A stretch of 9,372 nt of DNA from an uncultured Verrucomicrobiales bacterium (GCA_937885815.1 CALABM010000008.1:1-9372); one strand, 5' to 3'; counted from the stretch's first letter, positions 1-6,283 are shown. Notes: generated by a model not told the origin, from the sequence alone. Made by a program: numbers and translations.

Positions 1-342
1 CTCCGGCCCGATGGAGTGAACGATACCCTGCTGGCCAGTGGGCAAGTCAAAGAGGCGGATGCCGGCGGCTGCACAGTTGCTGCGCAGCGCGTTCAGCATG
101 GTCTGCGCACGGGGATCCGCGAAGGGCTCAGCCTGGTTGTCGGTGGGGATGATGTGATCCACCGTGGCGAAGGTGCGCTCAGGATGGAGAACAGGTAGGT
201 TCAGCTCTCTGAGCATGGCGAAGGCCTGCGGGGAGGTGACTTCGTGCACGAAGTGTGTGGCAATAAAGAGCTGCGTGCGGCCATCCGGCAGAATCCCTAC
301 CGTATGCGCGTCCCAAACTTTCCTGTATAATGTCTTACCCAT
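1..342 (-). CDS. leuC: 3-isopropylmalate dehydratase large subunit, N-terminal part (runs off left edge)
   Basis: The visible 114 codons read from an ATG at 342 to the window edge without a stop. LeuC, with LeuD, isomerises 2-isopropylmalate to 3-isopropylmalate through a 4Fe-4S cluster in cytosolic leucine biosynthesis. The start MGKTLYRKVWDAHTV, the HFVHEVTSPQAF block (residues 30-41, with the conserved His and the HEVTSPQAF signature) and FATVDHIIPT (58-67) match the N-terminus of the aconitase-superfamily LeuC proteins. The cluster cysteines lie in the missing C-terminal part. No Shine-Dalgarno sequence precedes the ATG; a candidate promoter ends 14 nt upstream. The Asp/His motifs favour LeuC over aconitase, but homoaconitase-type relatives share them, so subfamily assignment from one third of the protein is good rather than certain. 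Confidence 0.9.
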   Translation of the reverse strand, partial: MGKTLYRKVWDAHTVGILPDGRTQLFIATHFVHEVTSPQAFAMLRELNLPVLHPERTFATVDHIIPTDNQAEPFADPRAQTMLNALRSNCAAAGIRLFDLPTGQQGIVHSIGPE

Positions 343-356
343 GGTATATGAAACTC

Positions 357-385
357 AGTCTATCAGCACGCGCGCATGGCGTCAA
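357..385 (-). promoter_or_regulatory. Candidate sigma70-type promoter of leuC
   Basis: On the minus strand TTGACG (385-380) is followed after exactly 17 bp by TAGACT (362-357). That is a 5/6 and a 4/6 match to the consensus boxes. The -10 box ends 14 nt before the leuC ATG, so the predicted transcript would have a leader of about 7 nt. This is a pattern match by eye only. Confidence 0.4.
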
Positions 386-400
386 GGTGGCATGTCTTAG

Positions 401-442
401 AATGACACAGTATGACGCCGGATTCATTCCTTGTGTGTCATT
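401..442. repeat. 9-bp perfect inverted repeat upstream of leuC
   Basis: AATGACACA at 401-409 is repeated in inverted form as TGTGTCATT at 434-442, with 24 bp between the arms. It lies between the mdh terminator and the candidate leuC -35 box. Placement would suit a binding site for a regulator of leuC, but the wide spacing and single copy make chance possible. It has no T-run, so it is not a convincing terminator. Confidence 0.35.
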
Positions 443-447
443 AGTGC

Positions 448-481
448 AAAAAAACGATAGCCTGCACACGGCAGGCTATCG
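448..481 (-). terminator. Rho-independent terminator of mdh
   Basis: The arms at 455-465 and 471-481 form a perfect 11-bp stem (CGATAGCCTGC with its complement) closed by a 5-nt loop. Read on the minus strand it is followed directly by seven T residues (448-454). It starts 27 nt past the mdh stop codon. The other side lacks a T-run, so it acts in the mdh direction only and separates mdh from leuC. Confidence 0.92.
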
Positions 482-508
482 AATAAAATACCTCGCTGAA
501 AATCAGCT

Positions 509-1489
509 TTAGCCAAGTACCTCGGCGCGCTCCTCAAGCAGCTCGGCGCAGGAAGCGTCAATCTTGCCACGGGAGAACTCGTCGATGGGCAGCCCCTCCA
601 CGATGGTGAGGGTGCCGTCAGCTTCAGTGCGGCTGGGCATGGAGCAGATGATGCCCTCAGGCAGGCCGTACTTGGTGCCGTCGCTGTAACGGGCCACGGA
701 GTACCAGTCACCCTCAGGAGTGGGAGTGGTGAGGTTCTTCACGGTCATGAGAGCAGCGTTGGCTGCGGAAGCGGCGGAGGAAAGGCCACGAGCGGCGATG
801 ATGGCGGCGCCACGCTGCTGCACGGTCTTGATGAAATCAGTCTTGAGCCATTCGGAGTCGGTGATAACCTCTGTGGCGGGCTTGCCGGAAATCTTGGCGT
901 TGGTGAAGTCCGGATACTGAGTAGCGGAGTGGTTGCCCCAGATGGTCATGTTGGTCACCTCGGAAACGGCTACACCGGCCTTGGCAGCGAGCTGAGCCTT
1001 GGCGCGGTACTCGTCCAGCATGGTCATGGCGAAGAAGTTCTCCTTGGGCATGCCGGTAGCGTTGGTCATAGCGATGAGGCAGTTGGTGTTGCAGGGGTTG
1101 CCCACCACGAATACCTTGCAGCCGGGAGCTGCGTTCTCGGCAATGGCCTTGCCCTGACCCACGAATACCTTGCCGTTGATGGAAAGAAGATCCTTACGCT
1201 CCATACCGGCCTTGCGGGGTACAGAACCCACGAGCATGCACCAGTCAGCGTTCTTGAAAGCCACAGCAGGATCATCTGTGGGAACGATTTCCTGCACCAG
1301 CGGGAAGGCGCAGTCCTCAAGCTCCATCACTACGCCCTTGAGCTTGTCCAAGCAGGGGGTGATTTCAAGCAGCTTCAGAATAACGGGCTGGTCAGCACCC
1401 AGCATTTCGCCGGCTGCAATGCGGAACAGCAGAGAGTATGCGATATTGCCGGCGGCGCCGGTCACGGTTACGGTTACGGGTTTCTTCAT
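509..1489 (-). CDS. mdh: Malate dehydrogenase (NAD-type, cytosolic-like family)
   Basis: Encodes a 326-residue enzyme that interconverts malate and oxaloacetate in the TCA cycle. Features seen: a Rossmann glycine motif GAAGNIAYSLLF (11-22), Glu42 at the end of the second strand (LLEI) where an acidic residue favours NAD over NADP, substrate-loop arginines in PRKAGMERKDLL (Arg92, Arg98), NPCNTN (131-136), the catalytic Asp159/Arg162 pair in LDEYRAKAQ, and His187 in WGNHSATQYPD. Length and motifs fit the long cytosolic-type MDH family rather than the short LDH-like MDHs. The family usually reads LDHNR where this one reads LDEYR. An in-frame ATG at 1528 exists, but it coincides with the -35 box; MKKPVTVTVTGAAG at 1489 is the family start. 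It has its own promoter and terminator, so it is probably monocistronic. Confidence 0.95.
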   Translation of the reverse strand: MKKPVTVTVTGAAGNIAYSLLFRIAAGEMLGADQPVILKLLEITPCLDKLKGVVMELEDCAFPLVQEIVPTDDPAVAFKNADWCMLVGSVPRKAGMERKDLLSINGKVFVGQGKAIAENAAPGCKVFVVGNPCNTNCLIAMTNATGMPKENFFAMTMLDEYRAKAQLAAKAGVAVSEVTNMTIWGNHSATQYPDFTNAKISGKPATEVITDSEWLKTDFIKTVQQRGAAIIAARGLSSAASAANAALMTVKNLTTPTPEGDWYSVARYSDGTKYGLPEGIICSMPSRTEADGTLTIVEGLPIDEFSRGKIDASCAELLEERAEVLG

Positions 1490-1499
1490 AACAGGGGGT

Positions 1500-1528
1500 A
1501 TTATGCCCGTTTGCTTTGCTAAAGTCAA
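1500..1528 (-). promoter_or_regulatory. Promoter of mdh
   Basis: On the minus strand TTGACT (1528-1523) and CATAAT (1505-1500) are separated by exactly 17 bp; each matches 5 of 6 consensus bases. Only 10 nt separate the -10 box from the mdh ATG and there is no Shine-Dalgarno sequence in them. A start point about 7-8 nt after the -10 box would give a leader of roughly 3 nt. Confidence 0.6.
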
Positions 1529-1612
1529 CCCCGAATTCCGTCCTCGCCGGCGCTTTTTTCTTTTATAAGTGCATAGAAGGATGATTCTGACTCGATTTAG
1601 CGTGTTTTGTCA

Positions 1613-1640
1613 TTGCAATTCTGTATACATATGGTACAAT
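1613..1640 (+). promoter_or_regulatory. Extended -10 promoter of the small membrane protein-icd-ubiE unit
   Basis: TGGTACAAT (1632-1640) is an extended -10 element, TGn followed by a 5/6 box. A weak -35, TTGCAA (1613-1618), stands 16 bp upstream. The ATG follows 23 nt later without a Shine-Dalgarno sequence. The same TATGGTA-A/C-AAT string recurs in front of the J-domain gene (6372-6382). This promoter diverges from that of mdh, with about 84 bp between the two -35 boxes. Confidence 0.5.
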
Positions 1641-1663
1641 AGCACGCGTACAACTGATTCATT

Positions 1664-1957
1664 ATGGCTCTTCCCAAGACAAACAAAGCAGGCTCCAACC
1701 CCATGGCTGCCGGTGCCATCAAGATGCCCCCTGTTGCAGAAGCTCCGTCTGCCGGCGATTCTAAGAAGGGTTCCAGACTGTCCAAGCTCAAGGTCGCCAC
1801 TGCTGAGGTAAAGCAGGTGGAGCCGGAGGGGCCTATGTATTATATTCTGCCGCCGCTTCTTGTACTGATTGTGATTATTTTCTGCTATGCGGTGGAATCT
1901 CCCGCAGTCGGCAAGGCTGCAGAAAACGCCCCGGCTCAGACTTCGTCCGCTAACTAA
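1664..1957 (+). CDS. Small single-pass membrane protein upstream of icd, function unknown
   Basis: A 97-residue protein that I do not recognise. Residues 1-50 are polar and rich in Ala, Pro, Ser and Lys (Lys34, Lys35, Arg38, Lys41, Lys43). Residues 58-77 (PMYYILPPLLVLIVIIFCYA) form one clear hydrophobic membrane span. The last 20 residues are short, Ala-rich and mildly acidic. The positive charges before the span predict a cytoplasmic N-terminus and an outside C-terminus. There is no signal peptidase or lipoprotein site. A good promoter precedes it and icd follows after 32 nt with no terminator, so the two are probably co-transcribed. The link to icd is positional only. An overlapping minus-strand reading frame (1610-1972) lacks a promoter and any recognisable content, so I prefer this strand. 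Confidence 0.75.
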   Translation: MALPKTNKAGSNPMAAGAIKMPPVAEAPSAGDSKKGSRLSKLKVATAEVKQVEPEGPMYYILPPLLVLIVIIFCYAVESPAVGKAAENAPAQTSSAN

Positions 1958-1989
1958 TTCCATTTTCAACATAAATACATTGATACATC

Positions 1990-3210
1990 ATGAGTAACGC
2001 AGCTCCCATTACCATGGCCCCGCAGGGATTGCAGGTGCCGAACTTTCCCATCATTCCTCACATCATCGGTGATGGTTCCGGTCCGGATATCTGGCGTGCC
2101 GCTAAAAAGGTGATAGATGCCGCCGTGAAATCCGCCTATGGTGACTCCCGTGCCATCATGTGGAAGGAAGTGCTGGCAGGACAGAAGGCTTTTGATGAGG
2201 TGGGCACTTGGTTGCCGAATGAAACTGTGGAGGCTTTTCGCGATTATCTCGTGGGTATTAAGGGCCCGTTGACTACACCCGTGGGCGGTGGTATCCGCTC
2301 CTTGAATGTGGCTCTGCGTCAGGGGCTTGATCTCTACTGCTGTGTGCGTCCTGTGCGTTATTTCAATGGTATTGAGACACCTGTTAAGGATCCCTCACTG
2401 GTGGATATGGTCATCTTCCGCGAGAATACGGAGGACATTTACGCCGGTGTGGAGTTTAAGGAGGGCAGCCCTGAGGCGGAAATCTTCTTTGCTTGGCTTT
2501 CTGAGAATTACCCGGAACGTGCCGGTAAGGTGCGCTTCCCGAACTCCTCCGGTTTTGGCATTAAGCCTGTATCCCGCGAGGGCACGGAGCGTCTGGTTCG
2601 CTCTGCCATTCAATACGCCATTGAGAACAATCGCCCGTTTGTCACGTTGGTGCACAAGGGCAATATCATGAAGTTTACCGAGGGCGCATTCCGCGATTGG
2701 GGCTATGAGCTTGCCAAGCGTGAGTTCGGTGCAGAGGTTATTGGTAAGGGCCCCTGGTGCCGTCTGCCCAATGGCATCATCATTAAGGACTGCATTTGTG
2801 ACGCTTTCCTTCAGGAGATTCTTATTCATCCCAAGGAGCACTCTGTGGTGGCTACGTTGAATCTGAATGGAGACTACTGCTCTGATGCTCTTGCTGCTCA
2901 GGTGGGTGGTATCGGTATCGCTCCCGGTGGTAACATCAATTACAAGACCGGTCATGCCGTTTTCGAGGCTACACACGGCACCGCTCCCGCACTGGCAAAT
3001 CTGGATAAGGCCAATCCCTGTTCTTTCCTTCTTTCTGCAGAGATGATGCTGCGCTACATGGGCTGGACTGAAGCCGCTGATGCCATTGTGGCTGCTATTG
3101 AGGCTGCCATCACCGCTAAGACTGTTACTGCTGATCTCGCTGAGATGATTCCCGGTTCTACTGCTCTGAGCACAAGCGCCTTTGGTGATGTGCTGGTGGG
3201 GAATATGTAA
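1990..3210 (+). CDS. icd: Isocitrate dehydrogenase (E. coli Icd type) with altered cofactor site
   Basis: Encodes a 406-residue decarboxylating isocitrate dehydrogenase giving 2-oxoglutarate in the TCA cycle. It aligns over its whole length with E. coli Icd. Substrate residues are kept: Ser104, Asn106 and Arg110 in GGIRSLNVALRQ, Arg120, Arg144 and Tyr151 in VIFRENTEDIYAG, Lys223 in VHKGNIMKF, and the metal ligands Asp271, Asp295 and Asp299. The cofactor pocket differs. E. coli Lys344, Tyr345, Val351, Tyr391 and Arg395, which grip the NADP 2'-phosphate, correspond here to Ala334, Leu335, Ala341, Ala381 and Glu385. This argues against NADP and for NAD, although the Asp typical of NAD enzymes at position 344 is also absent. 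Ser104 equals the serine phosphorylated by AceK in enterics. No Shine-Dalgarno sequence precedes the ATG; it is likely cotranscribed with the upstream small gene and with ubiE. Confidence 0.95.
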   Translation: MSNAAPITMAPQGLQVPNFPIIPHIIGDGSGPDIWRAAKKVIDAAVKSAYGDSRAIMWKEVLAGQKAFDEVGTWLPNETVEAFRDYLVGIKGPLTTPVGGGIRSLNVALRQGLDLYCCVRPVRYFNGIETPVKDPSLVDMVIFRENTEDIYAGVEFKEGSPEAEIFFAWLSENYPERAGKVRFPNSSGFGIKPVSREGTERLVRSAIQYAIENNRPFVTLVHKGNIMKFTEGAFRDWGYELAKREFGAEVIGKGPWCRLPNGIIIKDCICDAFLQEILIHPKEHSVVATLNLNGDYCSDALAAQVGGIGIAPGGNINYKTGHAVFEATHGTAPALANLDKANPCSFLLSAEMMLRYMGWTEAADAIVAAIEAAITAKTVTADLAEMIPGSTALSTSAFGDVLVGNM

Positions 3211-3239
3211 GCGGAATCCGACTGAGAAAATCTGATTTC

Positions 3240-3911
3240 ATGCAGGATCCCGGCTTTGTACATGAGGTCTTCTCGTCGATAGCGAGTCGCTATGTTACGG
3301 CTAATCACGTTCTTTCCCTCGGTTCAGATATTCTGTGGAGGGAAAGGGCGCTGAAGATTATCGCGGAATGGAAGCCGCGTAATCTGCTGGATATAGCGAC
3401 CGGCACCGGCGATTTGGCGCTGACCGTGAAACGGGCATTGCCTGAGGTGGATGTGCTGGGGACGGACTTCTGCCGCCCCATGCTGGATGTAGCGGTGCAG
3501 CGTGGGCTGACGAATGTGCTTGAGGCGGATGCGATGAATCTGCCGCTGGCGGATGAGCGCTTTGATGCCGCTACGGTAGCTTTCGGCCTGCGGAACATGG
3601 CTGATTACGCAAAGGCGCTGCGCGAGTTCCGCCGCATTCTGCGCCCCGGCGGGCATCTGCTGGTGCTGGATTTCAGCATGCCTGAAGGTGTGCTGGCGGG
3701 GCCGTACCGCTTCTATCTGCACAATATCCTGCCGCGAATTGCCGGTTGGCTCACAGGTAACATGGGCGCATATGATTACTTGGGGGATAGTATAGAAACC
3801 TTCCCGCGTGGTGAAGCATTCAAGGAGCTACTTGCCAACTGTGGGTATTTCATGCCTACTGCCTTGCCGCTCATGGGGGGCATTGCTACTATTTATACGG
3901 GGCAGAAGTGA
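3240..3911 (+). CDS. ubiE: Demethylmenaquinone methyltransferase (UbiE/MenG)
   Basis: A 223-residue SAM-dependent methyltransferase that adds the C-methyl group in the last step of menaquinone synthesis (or the ubiquinone equivalent). Visible family marks: the N-terminal FVHEVFSSIASRY and NHVLSLGSDILWR (6-34), the SAM-binding LDIATGTGD (50-58), AFGLRNMADYAKALREF (114-130), RILRPGG (132-138) and the signature YDYLGDSIETFP (178-189). Length is normal. It begins 29 nt after icd with no promoter or terminator between, so it probably belongs to the same transcript. No other quinone genes are in the window, so whether the substrate is mena- or ubiquinone is inferred; the name MenG may fit better in an organism lacking ubiquinone. 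Confidence 0.93.
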   Translation: MQDPGFVHEVFSSIASRYVTANHVLSLGSDILWRERALKIIAEWKPRNLLDIATGTGDLALTVKRALPEVDVLGTDFCRPMLDVAVQRGLTNVLEADAMNLPLADERFDAATVAFGLRNMADYAKALREFRRILRPGGHLLVLDFSMPEGVLAGPYRFYLHNILPRIAGWLTGNMGAYDYLGDSIETFPRGEAFKELLANCGYFMPTALPLMGGIATIYTGQK

Positions 3912-3919
3912 TTTCCGGC

Positions 3920-3938
3920 TGAGCTGCACGCTCATTTT
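3920..3938 (+). terminator. Weak hairpin after ubiE, possible terminator
   Basis: TGAGC (3920-3924) and GCTCA (3930-3934) can form a 5-bp stem around a 5-nt loop, followed by four T residues. It lies just after ubiE and just before the candidate yqeY promoter, which is where a terminator would be expected. The stem is short, so partial read-through is likely if it works at all. Confidence 0.3.
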
Positions 3939-3940
3939 CC

Positions 3941-3969
3941 TTGCACAGTGGGCGGGAAGAATGTAGAAT
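3941..3969 (+). promoter_or_regulatory. Candidate promoter of the yqeY-ispD-SDR unit
   Basis: TAGAAT (3964-3969, 5/6 match) stands 17 bp after TTGCAC (3941-3946, only 3/6). The -10 box ends 9 nt before the ATG at 3979, so a leader of about 3 nt is predicted. No Shine-Dalgarno sequence is present. The -10 box is convincing and the -35 box is poor. Confidence 0.4.
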
Positions 3970-3978
3970 GGCTGCGTT

Positions 3979-4434
3979 ATGAGTACAATTTATGATTCCA
4001 TTACCGCCGGAATGAAGGCGGCTATGCTTGGGAAGGATGCGCTGACGCTGGGTGCGTTGCGCAGTTTGAAGGCCTCTCTGCAGAATGCTCAGGTGGCTAA
4101 AGGTAATGCCCAGGAGCAGCTTCCTGATAATGAGGCGCAGAATGTGGTGCGCAAGCAGATTAAGCAGCGCGAGGACGCTATCGCCATGTATGAGCAGGCT
4201 GGCCGTCCTGAGCTGGCAGAGAAGGAGCAGGTTGAAATTAAGGCCCTTTCCGCTTTCCTGCCCGCTGAGATGACGGAGGAAGAGGTGCTGCCTATTCTGG
4301 AGGCGGTTATCGCTGAGCTTGGCGCTACATCCAAGAAGGATATGGGCCGCGTGATGAAGGAGATGCAGGCCCGCACGGCCGGTGCTGCTCCCGGTAAGCT
4401 GCTTTCTAAGTTGGTTGGAGCCCGTCTCTCCTGA
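3979..4434 (+). CDS. yqeY: GatB/YqeY family protein
   Basis: A 151-residue, charged, mostly helical cytosolic protein of the YqeY family, which is related to the C-terminal tRNA-contacting domain of the amidotransferase subunit GatB. Family marks are QREDAIAMYEQAGRPELAE (63-81), the E-x-x-E run leading to LSAFLPAEMTEEEV (90-103), and a C-terminal part with GATSKKDMGRVMKEM (115-129) and a small-residue-rich AGAAPGKLLSKLV. A role linked to tRNA is inferred from the family; the exact activity is not known to me. It is the first gene of a tight unit: ispD starts 4 nt after its stop codon. Length is the usual 145-155 residues and nothing looks broken. Confidence 0.9.
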   Translation: MSTIYDSITAGMKAAMLGKDALTLGALRSLKASLQNAQVAKGNAQEQLPDNEAQNVVRKQIKQREDAIAMYEQAGRPELAEKEQVEIKALSAFLPAEMTEEEVLPILEAVIAELGATSKKDMGRVMKEMQARTAGAAPGKLLSKLVGARLS

Positions 4435-4438
4435 TTTT

Positions 4439-5119
4439 ATGTTCTGTGCCGTCATTGTGGCAGCGGGGAGTTCCCGCCGTGCCGGATTTGATAAACTGGC
4501 CGCACCGCTGGCCGGAGAGCCGGTACTGTGCCGCAGTGTGCAGGCATTTGTGGATGCCGGGTGTGCCGCGGTGGTAGTGGTATGCCCTGAAGAGCGCTGG
4601 GAAGCTGTCGGGCAGGCTTCTGCTTCATACCCGGTGCCGGTGTTGAGAGTGGACGGCGGTGCCGAGCGGCAGGACTCCGTGGCGGCCGGGCTTGCTGCCT
4701 TGCCGGTTGAGACCCGTTGGGTTGCTGTGCATGATGGTGCACGCCCACTCATCACGCCTCATGGCATTCAGCTTTGCCTGGAAGCCGCCGCGCAGACGGG
4801 CGCTGCGGCTTGTGCCCACCCGGTGGTGGATACGCTGAAACGCGCGGATGCGGATGCTTGCAGCTTGCCCGAGAAGGTAAGCCGCGACTGCCTTTGGGGC
4901 ATGGAAACACCGCAGATTTTTGACATTGACCTGCTGCGCCGTGCATATACCTGTGTGGCAGAGCAGGGGCTTGTTGTCACAGATGAAGTAAGTGCCATGG
5001 AAACCCTCGGCGTTCCTACTCGTTTGGTGCAGACTGGGCCGAATCTGAAAATTACCCTCCCGGGAGATTTGGAGTTGGCTGAACTGATATGGACTCACCG
5101 CGGTGCTTCAAAGGCGTGA
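4439..5119 (+). CDS. ispD: 2-C-methyl-D-erythritol 4-phosphate cytidylyltransferase (IspD)
   Basis: A 226-residue enzyme that joins CTP and MEP to give CDP-methylerythritol in the MEP isoprenoid pathway. The nucleotide-binding start AVIVAAGSSRRAGFDKL (4-20) is clear, though the usual PKQ is reduced to DKL, keeping Lys19. Also present are VHDGARPLI (97-105; Asp99 and Arg102), SRDCLWGMETPQIF (148-161; Arg149), TDEVSAMETLG (181-191) and NLKITLPGDLELAE (202-215; Lys204). These correspond to the E. coli active-site residues Lys27, Asp106, Arg109, Arg157 and Lys213. An upstream in-frame ATG at 4382 lies inside yqeY and adds residues absent from the family, so 4439 is chosen. It sits 4 nt after yqeY and its stop overlaps the next start. 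It indicates that this organism makes isoprenoids through MEP. Confidence 0.93.
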   Translation: MFCAVIVAAGSSRRAGFDKLAAPLAGEPVLCRSVQAFVDAGCAAVVVVCPEERWEAVGQASASYPVPVLRVDGGAERQDSVAAGLAALPVETRWVAVHDGARPLITPHGIQLCLEAAAQTGAAACAHPVVDTLKRADADACSLPEKVSRDCLWGMETPQIFDIDLLRRAYTCVAEQGLVVTDEVSAMETLGVPTRLVQTGPNLKITLPGDLELAELIWTHRGASKA

Positions 5120-5901
5120 TGCTGAATGGGCTGCGAGTGTGGGTACTCGGTGTCGGATATCTGGGGCGTATCCTTGCTGAGCGCTGCCGTGAAGTTGGCG
5201 CTCAGGTGCTAACTATTGATTCTTCACCGCCTGTAGCTGCTGATATATGCGCCGATGCCGCTGATGCAGAGGTGTTGGTACGCGTTTTGAAACAGGAGGG
5301 GGAGCCGGATTATGTATTCAGCTGCCTAGCCACTCGAGGTGGCTCTGTGGAGGATTACCGGCGTTGTTACCTTGGGGCTGTGCACGCGCTGGGAGCTATT
5401 GGAATGGCCGGGCACTGTGTGTTCTGCTCATCCACTTCGTTATATGCCGGGGCTACAGAGCGCAATGCTGTGCTTCAGGAAGCTGAGCAGGTAATCCTCG
5501 GTGCCGGTGGTACAGTGGCTCGTCTGGCGCCCATTTATGGCCCGGGGCGCTGTGAGTTGCTGCGCCGCCATCTGGCTCGCGAACCCAGGCTTTCCGGGCC
5601 TCCGGACCGCGTTCTGAATTACCTTCACGTGCAGGATGCTGCTGAAGCCTTACTGGTGCTGGCCGTACGTGGCGGCAAAGGTGTGTATCCAGTAAGTGGT
5701 GAATCTTTTACTAAGGCAGAGGCGTATGCGATGATGGAGCGCCTCTCCGGAATTCCCACTGCAGCGGAAGATGCCCCGGCCAGTAAACGCGGCGGCACTT
5801 CGTCAATTATTAATACCGTGCAGCTGCGAGCCTTGGGGTGGGAGCCATCTTTGCGTTTTCTTGATTTTGTGCGTGCAGCTGTGCTGGTGCCTAGTGATTG
5901 A
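5119..5901 (+). CDS. NAD(P)-dependent SDR-type epimerase/dehydratase, YeeZ-like
   Basis: A 260-residue protein with an extended short-chain dehydrogenase fold. GVGYLGRILAERC (11-23) is the dinucleotide-binding GxGxxG loop, followed by an acidic residue at the end of strand two (TIDSS, Asp34), which would favour NAD. SSTSLYAG (104-111) resembles the SSTSVYG block of the YeeZ-like group, but the lysine four residues after the SDR catalytic Tyr is missing. RLAPIYGPGR (135-144) and LNYLHVQDAAEAL (166-178) are typical substrate-domain motifs. The ATG at 5119 overlaps the ispD stop as TGATG, arguing for translational coupling. An alternative ATG at 5089 would overlap ispD by 31 nt and adds ten residues before the first strand, so I reject it. 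The substrate cannot be told from sequence. Its 3' end overlaps the next gene on the other strand by 11 nt. Confidence 0.85.
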   Translation: MLNGLRVWVLGVGYLGRILAERCREVGAQVLTIDSSPPVAADICADAADAEVLVRVLKQEGEPDYVFSCLATRGGSVEDYRRCYLGAVHALGAIGMAGHCVFCSSTSLYAGATERNAVLQEAEQVILGAGGTVARLAPIYGPGRCELLRRHLAREPRLSGPPDRVLNYLHVQDAAEALLVLAVRGGKGVYPVSGESFTKAEAYAMMERLSGIPTAAEDAPASKRGGTSSIINTVQLRALGWEPSLRFLDFVRAAVLVPSD

Positions 5902-6283
5902 TATTCCCCGGGCTATACGGAGTCCAGGCGAGTATCATCATGCCGGCATAGTAGATGCAGGCAAGCACAGACGGAGCACAGAAAACGCTCATATACAGGA
6001 GCCATCGCCCGCCGCCGACTCCATCCCGGCGGTTAATGTGTAGTAGTATTGCATGGGTTAGCGGTACTACGGTGCTGAGCATCAATACAGTATCTGGCTT
6101 AATGCCTAGTAGTTCAGCTAGCCAGACAATACATGCCGCTACATCGGCGCATGTGTGCGGGGCTGTGCAGCATACTCCTGCCACTATCGTGAGCAGTACC
6201 ACCGGTGTATATAGCGCCAGTAACCCGAGACTAGCCCCGCGGGCTATGAACTCTATGCTTCTTTCTGTGCGGGGAATGTGCAT
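5891..6283 (-). CDS. Multi-pass membrane protein of unknown function
   Basis: A 130-residue hydrophobic protein that I do not recognise. Membrane spans are predicted at about 16-38, 62-84 and 93-119, with a further moderately hydrophobic stretch at 44-60, giving three or four spans. The loop between spans two and three is positively charged (NRRDGVGGGR, 84-93). Six cysteines, including CC at 38-39, cluster in or near the spans. The start at 6283 is supported by a strong extended -10 promoter and a GGAAG about ten nt before the ATG, one of the few possible Shine-Dalgarno sequences here. It is convergent with the SDR gene and overlaps its last 11 nt. A plus-strand frame over the same region (5955-6332) encodes a Ser/Thr/Arg-rich low-information protein and is taken as a shadow. 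Confidence 0.65.
   Translation of the reverse strand: MHIPRTERSIEFIARGASLGLLALYTPVVLLTIVAGVCCTAPHTCADVAACIVWLAELLGIKPDTVLMLSTVVPLTHAILLHINRRDGVGGGRWLLYMSVFCAPSVLACIYYAGMMILAWTPYSPGNINH

Noticed and set aside
929..1522. Long plus-strand open frame (197 codons) opposite mdh
   Set aside because: It is antisense to a fully conserved malate dehydrogenase, has His/Gly-rich low-information content and no promoter; it is a codon-bias shadow.
1490..1528. Upstream ATG for mdh at 1528
   Set aside because: It lies on the mdh -35 box, and the extra 13 residues are not part of the family; MKKPVTVTVTG is the normal start.
1545..1552. CGCCGGCG palindrome followed by a T-run, as a possible terminator between mdh and the small membrane gene
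   Set aside because: The palindrome is only 8 bp with no loop, and both neighbouring genes point away from it, so no transcript needs to end there.
2395..2976. Minus-strand frame of 193 codons inside icd
   Set aside because: Entirely antisense to conserved Icd sequence, with no motif or start signal.
3889..4755. Minus-strand frame of 288 codons opposite yqeY and ispD
   Set aside because: It covers two genes with strong family motifs on the other strand and shows Ser/Thr/Ala/Leu-rich composition without any domain.
5089..5118. Upstream ATG giving the SDR protein ten more residues
   Set aside because: The extension precedes the first Rossmann strand, overlaps ispD by 31 nt and is less typical than the TGATG start at 5119.
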